From Firmicutes bacterium UBA5388 (GTDB taxonomy: Bacteria > Bacillota > UBA4882 > UBA10575), in NCBI GenBank assembly GCA_002409975.1, contig DHOO01000057.1:833-48389 (forward strand): 47,557 nt of DNA. The letters run 5' to 3'. Below the pieces are notes generated by a model, which saw only the letters and a list, made by a program, of their open reading frames with translations, was not told where the DNA came from and searched no databases. Below, piece after piece: positions 40,778-47,557 of this stretch. The position numbers and the translations under genes are program-made. How positions within the stretch are numbered: position 1 is the first letter of the stretch; the number at the start of each line of letters is the position of its first letter.

Positions 40778-42166
40778 ATGAATTTAAATGATCAAAAGCT
40801 TCAAATGATACGGGATGAGAAAATTCCCAAGGTATTGATTAAGCTGGGGGTGCCTACTATGGTCGGCATGATGGTTTCGGCACTTTACAGTGTAGTGGAC
40901 GCCTACTTTGTTGGATGGCTTGGCACCAGCCAGATGGGGGCAGTGTCCATCGTGTTCCCCATCGTGCAGATTATTGTCGGGCTAGGGATGACCTTTGGCA
41001 GCGGCGCGGCGTCTTATATCTCTCGACTCCTTGGTGAGGAAAATGTCGACCAAGCAAACCGAACGGCGTCGACAGCGTTGTTTTCCAGCCTTGTTATTGG
41101 GGTTGTTTCGATTTTGATTTCCCTGTGTTTCCTCGATAACATACTGGTTGCTTTGGGCGCGACGAAAACGATTTTACCATACGCCAGAGAGTATGCGCTC
41201 ATCTACATTGCTGGCGCCATCCTGAATATCATCAATGTCACCATGAACAATATCATCACTGCCGAAGGAAGGGCCAAGCTGACCATGATCTCCATGCTGA
41301 TCGGCGGCGGACTTAACGTAATACTCGATCCGCTCTTCATCTTTCCCTTGGGCTTCGGTGTGCGGGGCGCCGCCATCGCAACAGTCGTCTCTCAGGCCGC
41401 TACCACCTGCCTTTATTTATGGTTTATCCTTAGCAAAAAAGGCTATCTTCGTTTTTCCTCCCGACTCTTTACCTTTAGCGGCACAATCTATGGGGAAGTG
41501 TTCAAGGTCGGAGTGCCTATCCTCGTCTTTCAGATATTAACCAGTGCGGCAATGGGACTTTCTAACACGGCGGCAAGTGTATACGGCGATTCGGCCGTTG
41601 CGGCTGTCGGCGTGGTAACCCGCATCATGACGCTTGGTACTTATGTGGTGTTCGGTTATATGAAAGGTTTCCAGCCGGTGGCGGGATACAACTACGGCGC
41701 AAAAAATTATGACCGGTTGAATGAAGCGACGAAGGTTTCACTTAAATGGGCAACCATATTCTGTGCAACCGTGGCACTTTTGATCATCATTATCCCCAAA
41801 CAGATCATATCGCTGTTTTCTGAAAACGACAGGGCGCTAATTGACATCGGTGTCCGGGCTCTGCGAGCCAATGGGATCATCTTTCCTTTATATGGTTTCC
41901 AAATGGTATACATGGCACTGTTTCTCGCGATGGGACGCGGAAAAGAAGGCGGGCTTCTTAGCATCAGCCGCCAGGGGCTATTCTTTATCCCAGCTATTTT
42001 GATCATGCCTCACTTGTTTGGACTTGAGGGTGTCATCTGGGCCCAGCCTTCGGCGGACCTTTTGTCGGTAGTTTTAACTGCAGTGCTTGCCTTGGGGCTG
42101 AACAAAAAGATAAAGGCTTTTAAGGAACAAATACCTTGGGCAGAAGAAATGAGGGAGGAAATATAG
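40778..42166 (+). CDS. MATE-family multidrug/Na+ (H+) efflux protein (462 aa)
   Basis: Twelve membrane segments in two MatE repeats: PTMVGMMVSALYSVVDAYFVGWLGTSQMGAVSIVFP (first half), and the second half with GYMKGFQPVAGYNYGAKNYDR, the conserved G-x-QP...YGA motif. Exports cationic drugs or metabolites. ATG at 40778 has AAAGGA upstream. Under likely control of the MarR protein encoded just before. Confidence 0.92.
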   Translation: MNLNDQKLQMIRDEKIPKVLIKLGVPTMVGMMVSALYSVVDAYFVGWLGTSQMGAVSIVFPIVQIIVGLGMTFGSGAASYISRLLGEENVDQANRTASTALFSSLVIGVVSILISLCFLDNILVALGATKTILPYAREYALIYIAGAILNIINVTMNNIITAEGRAKLTMISMLIGGGLNVILDPLFIFPLGFGVRGAAIATVVSQAATTCLYLWFILSKKGYLRFSSRLFTFSGTIYGEVFKVGVPILVFQILTSAAMGLSNTAASVYGDSAVAAVGVVTRIMTLGTYVVFGYMKGFQPVAGYNYGAKNYDRLNEATKVSLKWATIFCATVALLIIIIPKQIISLFSENDRALIDIGVRALRANGIIFPLYGFQMVYMALFLAMGRGKEGGLLSISRQGLFFIPAILIMPHLFGLEGVIWAQPSADLLSVVLTAVLALGLNKKIKAFKEQIPWAEEMREEI

Positions 42167-42193
42167 ATGTGTCTAACATGAATTAAGGATGTC

Positions 42194-42419
42194 ATGCTTA
42201 ATAATAGAGCAAAAAAGAACTCAAAAAAGGTTCTGGAAAATCTACAAATAAGAAGCGGCGATGTTGTTGCTGATATTGGCTCCGGCAGCGGGTATTATAA
42301 CGGTTCATTTTGCAAAATTAACTGCGCCTGACAGAAAGGTTTATGCAGTAGACAGCGACAAAGCACTTTTAGCCCGTATAGAAAAGAAAATTAAAAGACA
42401 GCAGTTGATTAATTGGTGA
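42194..42419 (+). pseudogene. SAM-dependent methyltransferase, frameshifted N-terminal fragment
   Basis: MLNNRAKKNSKKVLENLQIRSGDVVADIGSGSGYY contains the SAM-binding motif I; the frame then shifts and continues TVHFAKLTAPDRKVYAVDSDKALLARI before TGA at 42417. The remaining two thirds of the enzyme are missing. Confidence 0.78.
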
Positions 42420-42450
42420 TGAAAAGGTTTGTTGTTTTGACATAGTATAA

Positions 42451-42459
42451 TGATATAAT
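42451..42459 (+). promoter_or_regulatory. Extended -10 promoter of the helicase gene
   Basis: TGATATAAT is an extended -10 box 60 bases before the TTG start; the -35 region is weak (TTGTTG at a 19-base distance; TTGACA at 42437 is too close). Confidence 0.5.
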
Positions 42460-42518
42460 CTATTTATCCGGGGATGAATGAGTGCGGAAACACATAAAGC
42501 TTATGGAGGAACCTTAGG

Positions 42519-44648
42519 TTGGATTTATCGAACTTTGTTACAGAAAACTATGATCTAGAGTTGAATGAACAACAGCAAAAGGCTGTTTTAAAAATTAACG
42601 GACCAGTATTGTTATTGGCTGTTCCAGGGGCGGGGAAGACGACAGTAATCGTTGCCAGGTGCGCAAATATGATTTTTAATCACCAGATCCTTCCCGAGAA
42701 CATTCTGTCCTTAACATTTAGCAGAGCATCGGCGAAGGATATGAAAAGTAGGTTTCAAAAGTATTTTGGTTATACTAAAGAAGTAAATATTCAGTTTGCC
42801 ACCATTCATAGTTTTTGCTATTCGGTATTGCGGATCTATTATCAGCGGAAGAAGCTCAGAGTTCCTCAGTTGCTGGAAGGGAATAATTCATTTCTTTCAA
42901 AGAATCAAATGTTGAGAAAGATTTACACTCAATTTAATAACGAATACTTGGGGGATGATCTGCTTGAAGAGCTATCTAACGCAATAGGATATGTAAAGAA
43001 TATGTTGTATACCCGTGAGCAGATTGATGCTTTTAAAACCAATATTAAAAATTTTCCAGAGATTTTTATGACTTATGAAGAACAGAAACAGTTACATAAG
43101 TGTATTGATTTTGATGATATGCTGGTCCAGACTTTGAAAATTTTTGATCAGGAGCAAGACTTCTTAAATATGTATCGCCATAAATATCAATACATTAATG
43201 TGGATGAAGCGCAAGATCTCTCCTATTTGCAACATGAGATTATTAAAAGACTAGCCTATTCGTTAAAGAATATTTTTATGGTGGGTGATGAAGATCAGAG
43301 TATTTATGCATTTCGAGGGGCTTATCCTCAAGTTTTATTAAACTTTGAAGCGATTTACCCTGGCGCCCAGGTCTATTTTTTGGAGAGAAATTACCGTTCG
43401 ACCAAAAGTATAGTAGAGGTTGCTAATGGTTTTATTCAAGTAAACAAAGAACGACGGGACAAAAAGATGTTTACGGAGAGAACAGATGGTCGACCGATAA
43501 AAATAAGATATCTAGCTAATAAAGAAGAACAACTGGAGTACTTACTTTCTCTCCTTCAACAAGGGGATTTGTATTTGGATCAAGCGGTTTTATATCGGAA
43601 TAATGTATCTTCTCTGCCGATTATTGATTTGTTAGATAGGAACAAGATCCGGTTTTATCTGCGAGAGTTTAGGAATTCCCCTTTTAAGCACTGGGTAATT
43701 AATGATCTTGTTTCTTTTTTAAAGTTTTCCTTAAATCCTGCTGATCTAGAAGCGTTTAAGCACATCTATTATAAGATGGATGCCTTCATTTCCAGGGTAA
43801 TGTTTGAACAAGCCATCAGAAGTAATTTGTCTAATAATAATTTAATATATACTTTATTGGATTTACCAGGGATTTATGAGAAGACTCAAAAGAAGTTGGT
43901 AGAAAGAAATTATACTTTACAAAAGATGGCGCAGATGAAACCGCTGGAGGCGATCGAAGCGGTCGAAAAGGATCTTGGTTATATCAAGTTTTTGAAAAGA
44001 ATCAGTAAGTCGGAAGGATATACCTTCGAAAATTTGGTACAGAACATTGAGAGTTTAAAGAGTATAGCTTCACATACTGAAACAATTGACCAGTTTTTGC
44101 GGCGTCTTGAGGAATTAGAAGCTATGATTGAGGATTCAAAATATAACCGGGGGAAAAATGCGGTTACTCTTTCCACCATCCATTCGAGTAAAGGGTTGGA
44201 GTTTAAACAGGTTGTAATTGTCGATTTGGTTGATGGGCAGTTTCCTTCGGGGTTTAGTATTGATGAAGCTAAAAAAGGCGATCCACATCCGATGGAGGAA
44301 GAAACCAGGCTTTTTTATGTGGGCATCACCAGGGCGAAAGAGGAGTTGGAACTCCTAACGGTGAATACCATCAATAATCTTCCAGTTAAACCTTCAAGGT
44401 TTTTGAATCAAGTATTGAAACTTCAATTCGATACAGATCAGTATCTGGATTCTGGGGAAAAGATAATAGGTGAAGGTATTAGTATTGGGGATACTGTTAT
44501 TCATCGGAAATTTGGACGAGGGATTGTATGCGGACTGGATATGAAGGCTGATCTAGTGGAAATAGATTTTAATAAAGTGGGTTCTAAAACATTTTCATTA
44601 AAGATCTGTCTGGAAAATGGATTGCTGACTCGAACTAAAAATAAATGA
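42519..44648 (+). CDS. UvrD/PcrA-like superfamily 1 DNA helicase (709 aa)
   Basis: ATP-driven 3'-5' DNA helicase for repair and replication. Motif I is LLLAVPGAGKTT (33-42), Ia LTFSRASAKDMKSRF, II YINVDEAQDLS, III VGDEDQSIYAFRGA, IV LERNYRS, V LSTIHSSKGLEFK and VI EEETRLFYVGITRAKEEL. The end (about 650-700, IGDTVIHRKFGRGIVCGLDM) is the Tudor-like domain of PcrA-type proteins that contacts RNA polymerase. TTG at 42519 follows GGAGGAAC. A second, chromosomal PcrA may exist elsewhere; this one is shorter in the 1B/2B regions. Confidence 0.92.
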   Translation: MDLSNFVTENYDLELNEQQQKAVLKINGPVLLLAVPGAGKTTVIVARCANMIFNHQILPENILSLTFSRASAKDMKSRFQKYFGYTKEVNIQFATIHSFCYSVLRIYYQRKKLRVPQLLEGNNSFLSKNQMLRKIYTQFNNEYLGDDLLEELSNAIGYVKNMLYTREQIDAFKTNIKNFPEIFMTYEEQKQLHKCIDFDDMLVQTLKIFDQEQDFLNMYRHKYQYINVDEAQDLSYLQHEIIKRLAYSLKNIFMVGDEDQSIYAFRGAYPQVLLNFEAIYPGAQVYFLERNYRSTKSIVEVANGFIQVNKERRDKKMFTERTDGRPIKIRYLANKEEQLEYLLSLLQQGDLYLDQAVLYRNNVSSLPIIDLLDRNKIRFYLREFRNSPFKHWVINDLVSFLKFSLNPADLEAFKHIYYKMDAFISRVMFEQAIRSNLSNNNLIYTLLDLPGIYEKTQKKLVERNYTLQKMAQMKPLEAIEAVEKDLGYIKFLKRISKSEGYTFENLVQNIESLKSIASHTETIDQFLRRLEELEAMIEDSKYNRGKNAVTLSTIHSSKGLEFKQVVIVDLVDGQFPSGFSIDEAKKGDPHPMEEETRLFYVGITRAKEELELLTVNTINNLPVKPSRFLNQVLKLQFDTDQYLDSGEKIIGEGISIGDTVIHRKFGRGIVCGLDMKADLVEIDFNKVGSKTFSLKICLENGLLTRTKNK

Positions 44649-44740
44649 TTACAAGACGGATTGGCAGGTCAGTTTAATGTGCCTTATGGAAAATATAAAA
44701 CCCTAATATTATTAATGAGACAGATCTTATCTTAAGCAGA

Positions 44741-45004
44741 TTACTTTGCTAACAGTCGCTCTCCTTTTTCGGTAATGCGAATCGCTTTACTTGCAAGTTG
44801 ATTAGCGCAACTATTCGCAAAGGGACAGCCATTGCAATTAGAGTTACAATTATTTTTATTATCATTTACCTGGAGATAGCCCATCCGAATTAATTGCGAG
44901 AAGGCATCTTCAATTAAACCCACGCTTTTATTTAGTTTGGTGGCAATATTTGTTTTTGAGATATAGTCTGCATCTTTGATTTGCTTTAATACTTTTTTTA
45001 ACAA
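44741..45004 (-). CDS. feoC: FeoC-like small iron-transport regulator (87 aa)
   Basis: Winged-helix N-terminal half (LKKVLKQIKDADYISKTNIATKLNKSVGLIEDAFSQLIRMGYLQV) plus a four-Cys cluster (CNSNCNGCPFANSC) that would hold an Fe-S centre. It lies 26 bases after feoB, the usual place. FeoC proteins modulate FeoB stability or sense iron/oxygen. No other function is suggested. Confidence 0.85.
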   Translation of the reverse strand: MLKKVLKQIKDADYISKTNIATKLNKSVGLIEDAFSQLIRMGYLQVNDNKNNCNSNCNGCPFANSCANQLASKAIRITEKGERLLAK

Positions 45005-45030
45005 TGGATCATCTCCCTTTGCGGATTGAC

Positions 45031-47040
45031 TTAACTAAAACCTAACAGGCTGCCAATTTGGAAGACTAAAACAGCGCCTAGCCATCCGATGGCAAAAGTA
45101 TATAAGGCGGTAAATAGCGCCCACTTATATGAATTGGTTTCTTTTCTGACGGTACCGATTACAGCGGCGCACGGAGTGTATAATAAGGTCATAATCATAA
45201 AGGAGACGGCGGTTAAAGGAGTGAAGGCGCTCTGGATGGCAGTGACCAGCGCTGTTCCTTCTTCCACGCCGGCACAGACCATGCCTAAGGTAGCGATCAC
45301 CCCTTCTTTAGCGGCTATTCCGGCAAATAGCCCCACGGCGGCCTGCCAGGAGTCAAAGCCAGCTGGTTTAAAGATCGGCGCTAGCCAAAGACCGATCTGT
45401 CCTAGGATGCTATTTGCGCTATAAGGTTCGACCCCAAAAGGAAGAACGGCTAGAATCCATAGGATCGTAACAACTGCAAAGATCGTAGTTCCCGCTCGCT
45501 TTAAAAATCCAGAGACATTATCCCACATGTTTCTTAAAACATTTCTGACCGTAGGCCTTCTATAAGGTGGCAGTTCCATAATAAAATAGGAGGACTCACC
45601 TTTAAAAAGAGTTTCACTAAAAATTTTACCCATTAGTAAAGCCACGAGTATTCCCAAAAGATAAAGGAAAAAGAGGACTAATCCGCCGTGTTTTGGGAAA
45701 AAGGCGGCGATAAACACTAGATAAATGGGGAGTCGGGCGCCGCAGGACATAAAAGGATTAATCAAGGTGGCAATCAGTCGATCTTTCTTGTTTTCCAGAG
45801 TTCTGGTAGCCATGATCCCAGGTACATTGCAACCAAAACCGACGATCATAGAGATAAAAGTTTTTCCTTGGAGGCCTAACGCCCTCATGAGACTATCCAT
45901 GACATAGGCGGCGCGGGCCATGTAACCGCTATCTTCTAACAGGCCCATCAGCATGTAGAGCACTACGATTAAGGGAACAAACTCGACCACTGCTCCGACG
46001 CCGCTGATTATTCCTTCGGAAATAAAGGCAATAAGCCAAGCAGGCGACTTTATTGTTATAAGGTAGTTTTCTATAGTTTCACCGAGGGCTTCAATTACCC
46101 TAGCCATGACTCCGCCAAGCAATTCTTCACCCACAGTGAAAGTTAACTGGAAGACGAGGAGCATAATGAGGGCAAAAATGGGCATTCCCAGCCATTTATT
46201 AGTAAATACTTTGTCTATTTTATCGCTTTTAGTTACTACCATTACTTCTGGCGTGGTGACACTAAGTTCCGTAATATTACTGATAAATTCATATCTTTTA
46301 TTAACAATATCTAACTCATAATCTTTTGCGCGCGTTTTTAGTTGCTGGAGAGCGCTGATGAATTCATCGGAAGTGTTTAAACCCTTATGGTTAGCAACAA
46401 GATCATAAATATATTGGTCTCCTTCAAGAAGCTTGATGGCAATCCATTGAGAGGGATAGTCTAAGTTTTTATCACTTAAAAGTCCTTTCAATTTGTTTAT
46501 TTCCTGATCAATGTTTTCTCCATAGCTAAGATGGGGCGCAAAATTCACTTCCTGATCGATTAAGGCGACTGAGTTCTTAATTAGTTGGTCAAGGCCCTTT
46601 CTTTTTGAAGCAACCGTCGGAATAACAGGGACCCCCAGTTTTTTTGAAAGAGAGTCCAGATCAAAGGTAATCTTTTTCTCCTTGGCCTCATCAAACATAT
46701 TTAAAGCGATCACGACTTTTGCGCCCATTTCTAACAGTTGAGTCGTTAAATATAAATTACGCTCAATGTTAGTAGCGTCGACGACATTAATGACTACGTC
46801 CGGACGGTCTTTAAGAATATAATCTCTTGCTACTATTTCATCTTCCGAAAAGGCGCCTAGGCTATAAGTACCTGGTAAGTCTACAATATTAAAAGTTTTT
46901 TTATTGAAATTCAATTTACCTTCTTTTTTTTCCACCGTAACTCCGGGCCAATTACCTACATGCTGATTGGCTCCAGTGAGAGCGTTAAAGATCGTAGTTT
47001 TACCGCTATTGGGATTACCGACTAAAGCAATGGTAGCCAT
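45031..47040 (-). CDS. feoB: Ferrous iron transport protein FeoB (669 aa)
   Basis: Imports Fe2+ across the cytoplasmic membrane, coupled to a GTPase domain. G1 is GNPNSGKTT, G3 DLPGTYSL, G4 NMFD; the helical GDI-like region follows (about 165-260). The membrane part carries two gate motifs (EFVPLIVVLYMLMGLLEDSGYMARAAYVMD; FGCNVPGIMATRTLE). ATG at 47040 is used (AGGAGGT upstream) rather than the longer frame that would overlap feoA. Regulated, with feoA and feoC, by Fur-like sites. Confidence 0.96.
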   Translation of the reverse strand: MATIALVGNPNSGKTTIFNALTGANQHVGNWPGVTVEKKEGKLNFNKKTFNIVDLPGTYSLGAFSEDEIVARDYILKDRPDVVINVVDATNIERNLYLTTQLLEMGAKVVIALNMFDEAKEKKITFDLDSLSKKLGVPVIPTVASKRKGLDQLIKNSVALIDQEVNFAPHLSYGENIDQEINKLKGLLSDKNLDYPSQWIAIKLLEGDQYIYDLVANHKGLNTSDEFISALQQLKTRAKDYELDIVNKRYEFISNITELSVTTPEVMVVTKSDKIDKVFTNKWLGMPIFALIMLLVFQLTFTVGEELLGGVMARVIEALGETIENYLITIKSPAWLIAFISEGIISGVGAVVEFVPLIVVLYMLMGLLEDSGYMARAAYVMDSLMRALGLQGKTFISMIVGFGCNVPGIMATRTLENKKDRLIATLINPFMSCGARLPIYLVFIAAFFPKHGGLVLFFLYLLGILVALLMGKIFSETLFKGESSYFIMELPPYRRPTVRNVLRNMWDNVSGFLKRAGTTIFAVVTILWILAVLPFGVEPYSANSILGQIGLWLAPIFKPAGFDSWQAAVGLFAGIAAKEGVIATLGMVCAGVEEGTALVTAIQSAFTPLTAVSFMIMTLLYTPCAAVIGTVRKETNSYKWALFTALYTFAIGWLGAVLVFQIGSLLGFS

Positions 47041-47062
47041 GTAAAATACCTCCTCAAGTAAT

Positions 47063-47077
47063 TGATAACCATTCTCA
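47063..47077. promoter_or_regulatory. Fur-like box between feoA and feoB
   Basis: TGATAACCATTCTCA fits the 7-1-7 inverted Fur motif and lies 23 bases before the feoB start. Confidence 0.6.
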
Positions 47078-47104
47078 ATAACAGGGAAAAATAAAAAGCG
47101 CTCT

Positions 47105-47329
47105 TTAATTATTGACAATGATCTTTTGGGCCAGTCCTCGACCTAAAGCAATCTTTTGGCCAGATAAAGAAACAATTATAGGCCCAGCATCGTTTTTAAT
47201 CACCTTAACTTTAGCCCCTGTATTAAAACCCATTTCATACAGACGTTTAGTGGCGCAGCCTCCCGCGCATATGTGTTGAACAGTGCCAAAATCACCGGGA
47301 TGCAATTGAATTAGAGAAGTATTGGTCAT
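47105..47329 (-). CDS. feoA: Ferrous iron transport protein FeoA (74 aa)
   Basis: Small SH3-like cytoplasmic partner of FeoB: LIQLHPGDFGTVQHICAGGC, ATKRLYEMGFNTGAKVKV, IALGRGLAQKIIV. ATG at 47329 with AAAGGAG upstream is chosen; the earlier ATG at 47350 lacks one. First gene of the feoA-feoB-feoC unit. Confidence 0.94.
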   Translation of the reverse strand: MTNTSLIQLHPGDFGTVQHICAGGCATKRLYEMGFNTGAKVKVIKNDAGPIIVSLSGQKIALGRGLAQKIIVNN

Positions 47330-47387
47330 GATTAGTCTCCTTTCATGCATAAATGGGGAAGTAAGTATTTAAAAACCTTATCATAAT

Positions 47388-47402
47388 TGAGAGTCATTAT
47401 CA
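47388..47402. promoter_or_regulatory. Fur-like box upstream of feoA
   Basis: TGAGAGTCATTATCA (minus strand TGATAATGACTCTCA) matches the 7-1-7 Fur motif and the site at 47063. It lies 59 bases before the feoA start. 47403-47557 shows no gene. Confidence 0.7.
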
Positions 47403-47557
47403 ATAAGATAACACAGTTTAGATAAATAATCAATAGTTTGGAAAGGAAAACTTCGAGTTTACCAATATGTAAGGATAATACGAACTGTTATTTTCAAGTG
47501 ACAAAAATCAGAGTCAGGCGCCTCGACAAGCAAGTTGTTCATACTGGTTTGAGTCGC

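Noticed and set aside
40591..40791. 66-codon frame between the MarR-type and MATE genes
   Set aside because: It overlaps two operator-like palindromes and the MATE start, and shows no domain; the spacer is better read as regulatory DNA.
47470..47557. Possible tRNA-like or hairpin sequence at the right end (GGCGCC, GAGTC)
   Set aside because: No cloverleaf could be drawn and the repeats are short; the window ends here.
1..47557. CRISPR arrays, tRNA and rRNA genes, prophage modules
   Set aside because: I looked for regularly spaced direct repeats, cloverleaf signatures and phage structural genes and saw none.

Overview
The window looks like the chromosome of a low-to-moderate GC Gram-positive-lineage bacterium (Bacillota), probably a carbohydrate-fermenting anaerobe. 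Supporting signs are strong AGGAGG-type ribosome binding sites, frequent GTG/TTG starts, CUT1 sugar ABC operons without their own ATPase gene, a FeoABC ferrous-iron locus, a radical-SAM DNA-repair pair typical of anaerobes, and no respiratory genes. An AsmA-like TIGR03545/TIGR03546 pair hints at a diderm member of the phylum; that is inference. No rRNA or tRNA gene was seen.

Left part (1-6100) is accessory DNA in decay: an AbrB/PIN toxin-antitoxin pair, a wrecked transposase-ATPase element, the 3' end of a group II intron with a piece of its maturase, a HicAB pair with a frameshifted toxin, ParE and acetyltransferase fragments, and one intact flavin-binding gene. Two copies of a highly structured RNA (1-140, cut by the window edge, and about 4776-5014) share an identical 18-base loop while their helices differ by compensating changes. 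A second unrelated structured RNA candidate sits at 4490-4650.

6100-14300 holds the TIGR03546/TIGR03545 membrane pair, three small proteins of unknown or loosely known function, the radical-SAM/DUF4130 pair and a PAP2 phosphatase. 14500-20400 (minus strand) is a glycerophosphodiester/glycerol 3-phosphate operon: binding protein, two permeases, glycerophosphodiesterase, glycerol kinase. A LacI-family regulator (20658-21671) separates it from a divergent glycoside operon (22115-27514): binding protein, two permeases, GH2 glycosidase. In both operons a stem-loop lies directly after the binding-protein gene.

27800-34400 carries an alpha/beta hydrolase, an HD-domain hydrolase, an MFS-like protein, a more GC-rich pair (MFS sugar-type transporter plus a second glycerophosphodiesterase) and a BTAD-type regulator. 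Divergent from that is a striking two-gene unit (34638-37710): a lipoprotein solute-binding protein with no permease genes, and a two-TM protein with an extracytoplasmic sensor domain and a cytoplasmic LuxR-type DNA-binding domain.

37900-44650 holds a WYL regulator and GyrI-like protein separated by two large inverted repeats, a broken acetyltransferase, a MarR regulator/MATE exporter unit with a repeated operator, a methyltransferase relic and a UvrD-like helicase. The window ends with feoC-feoB-feoA on the minus strand, with two Fur-like boxes.
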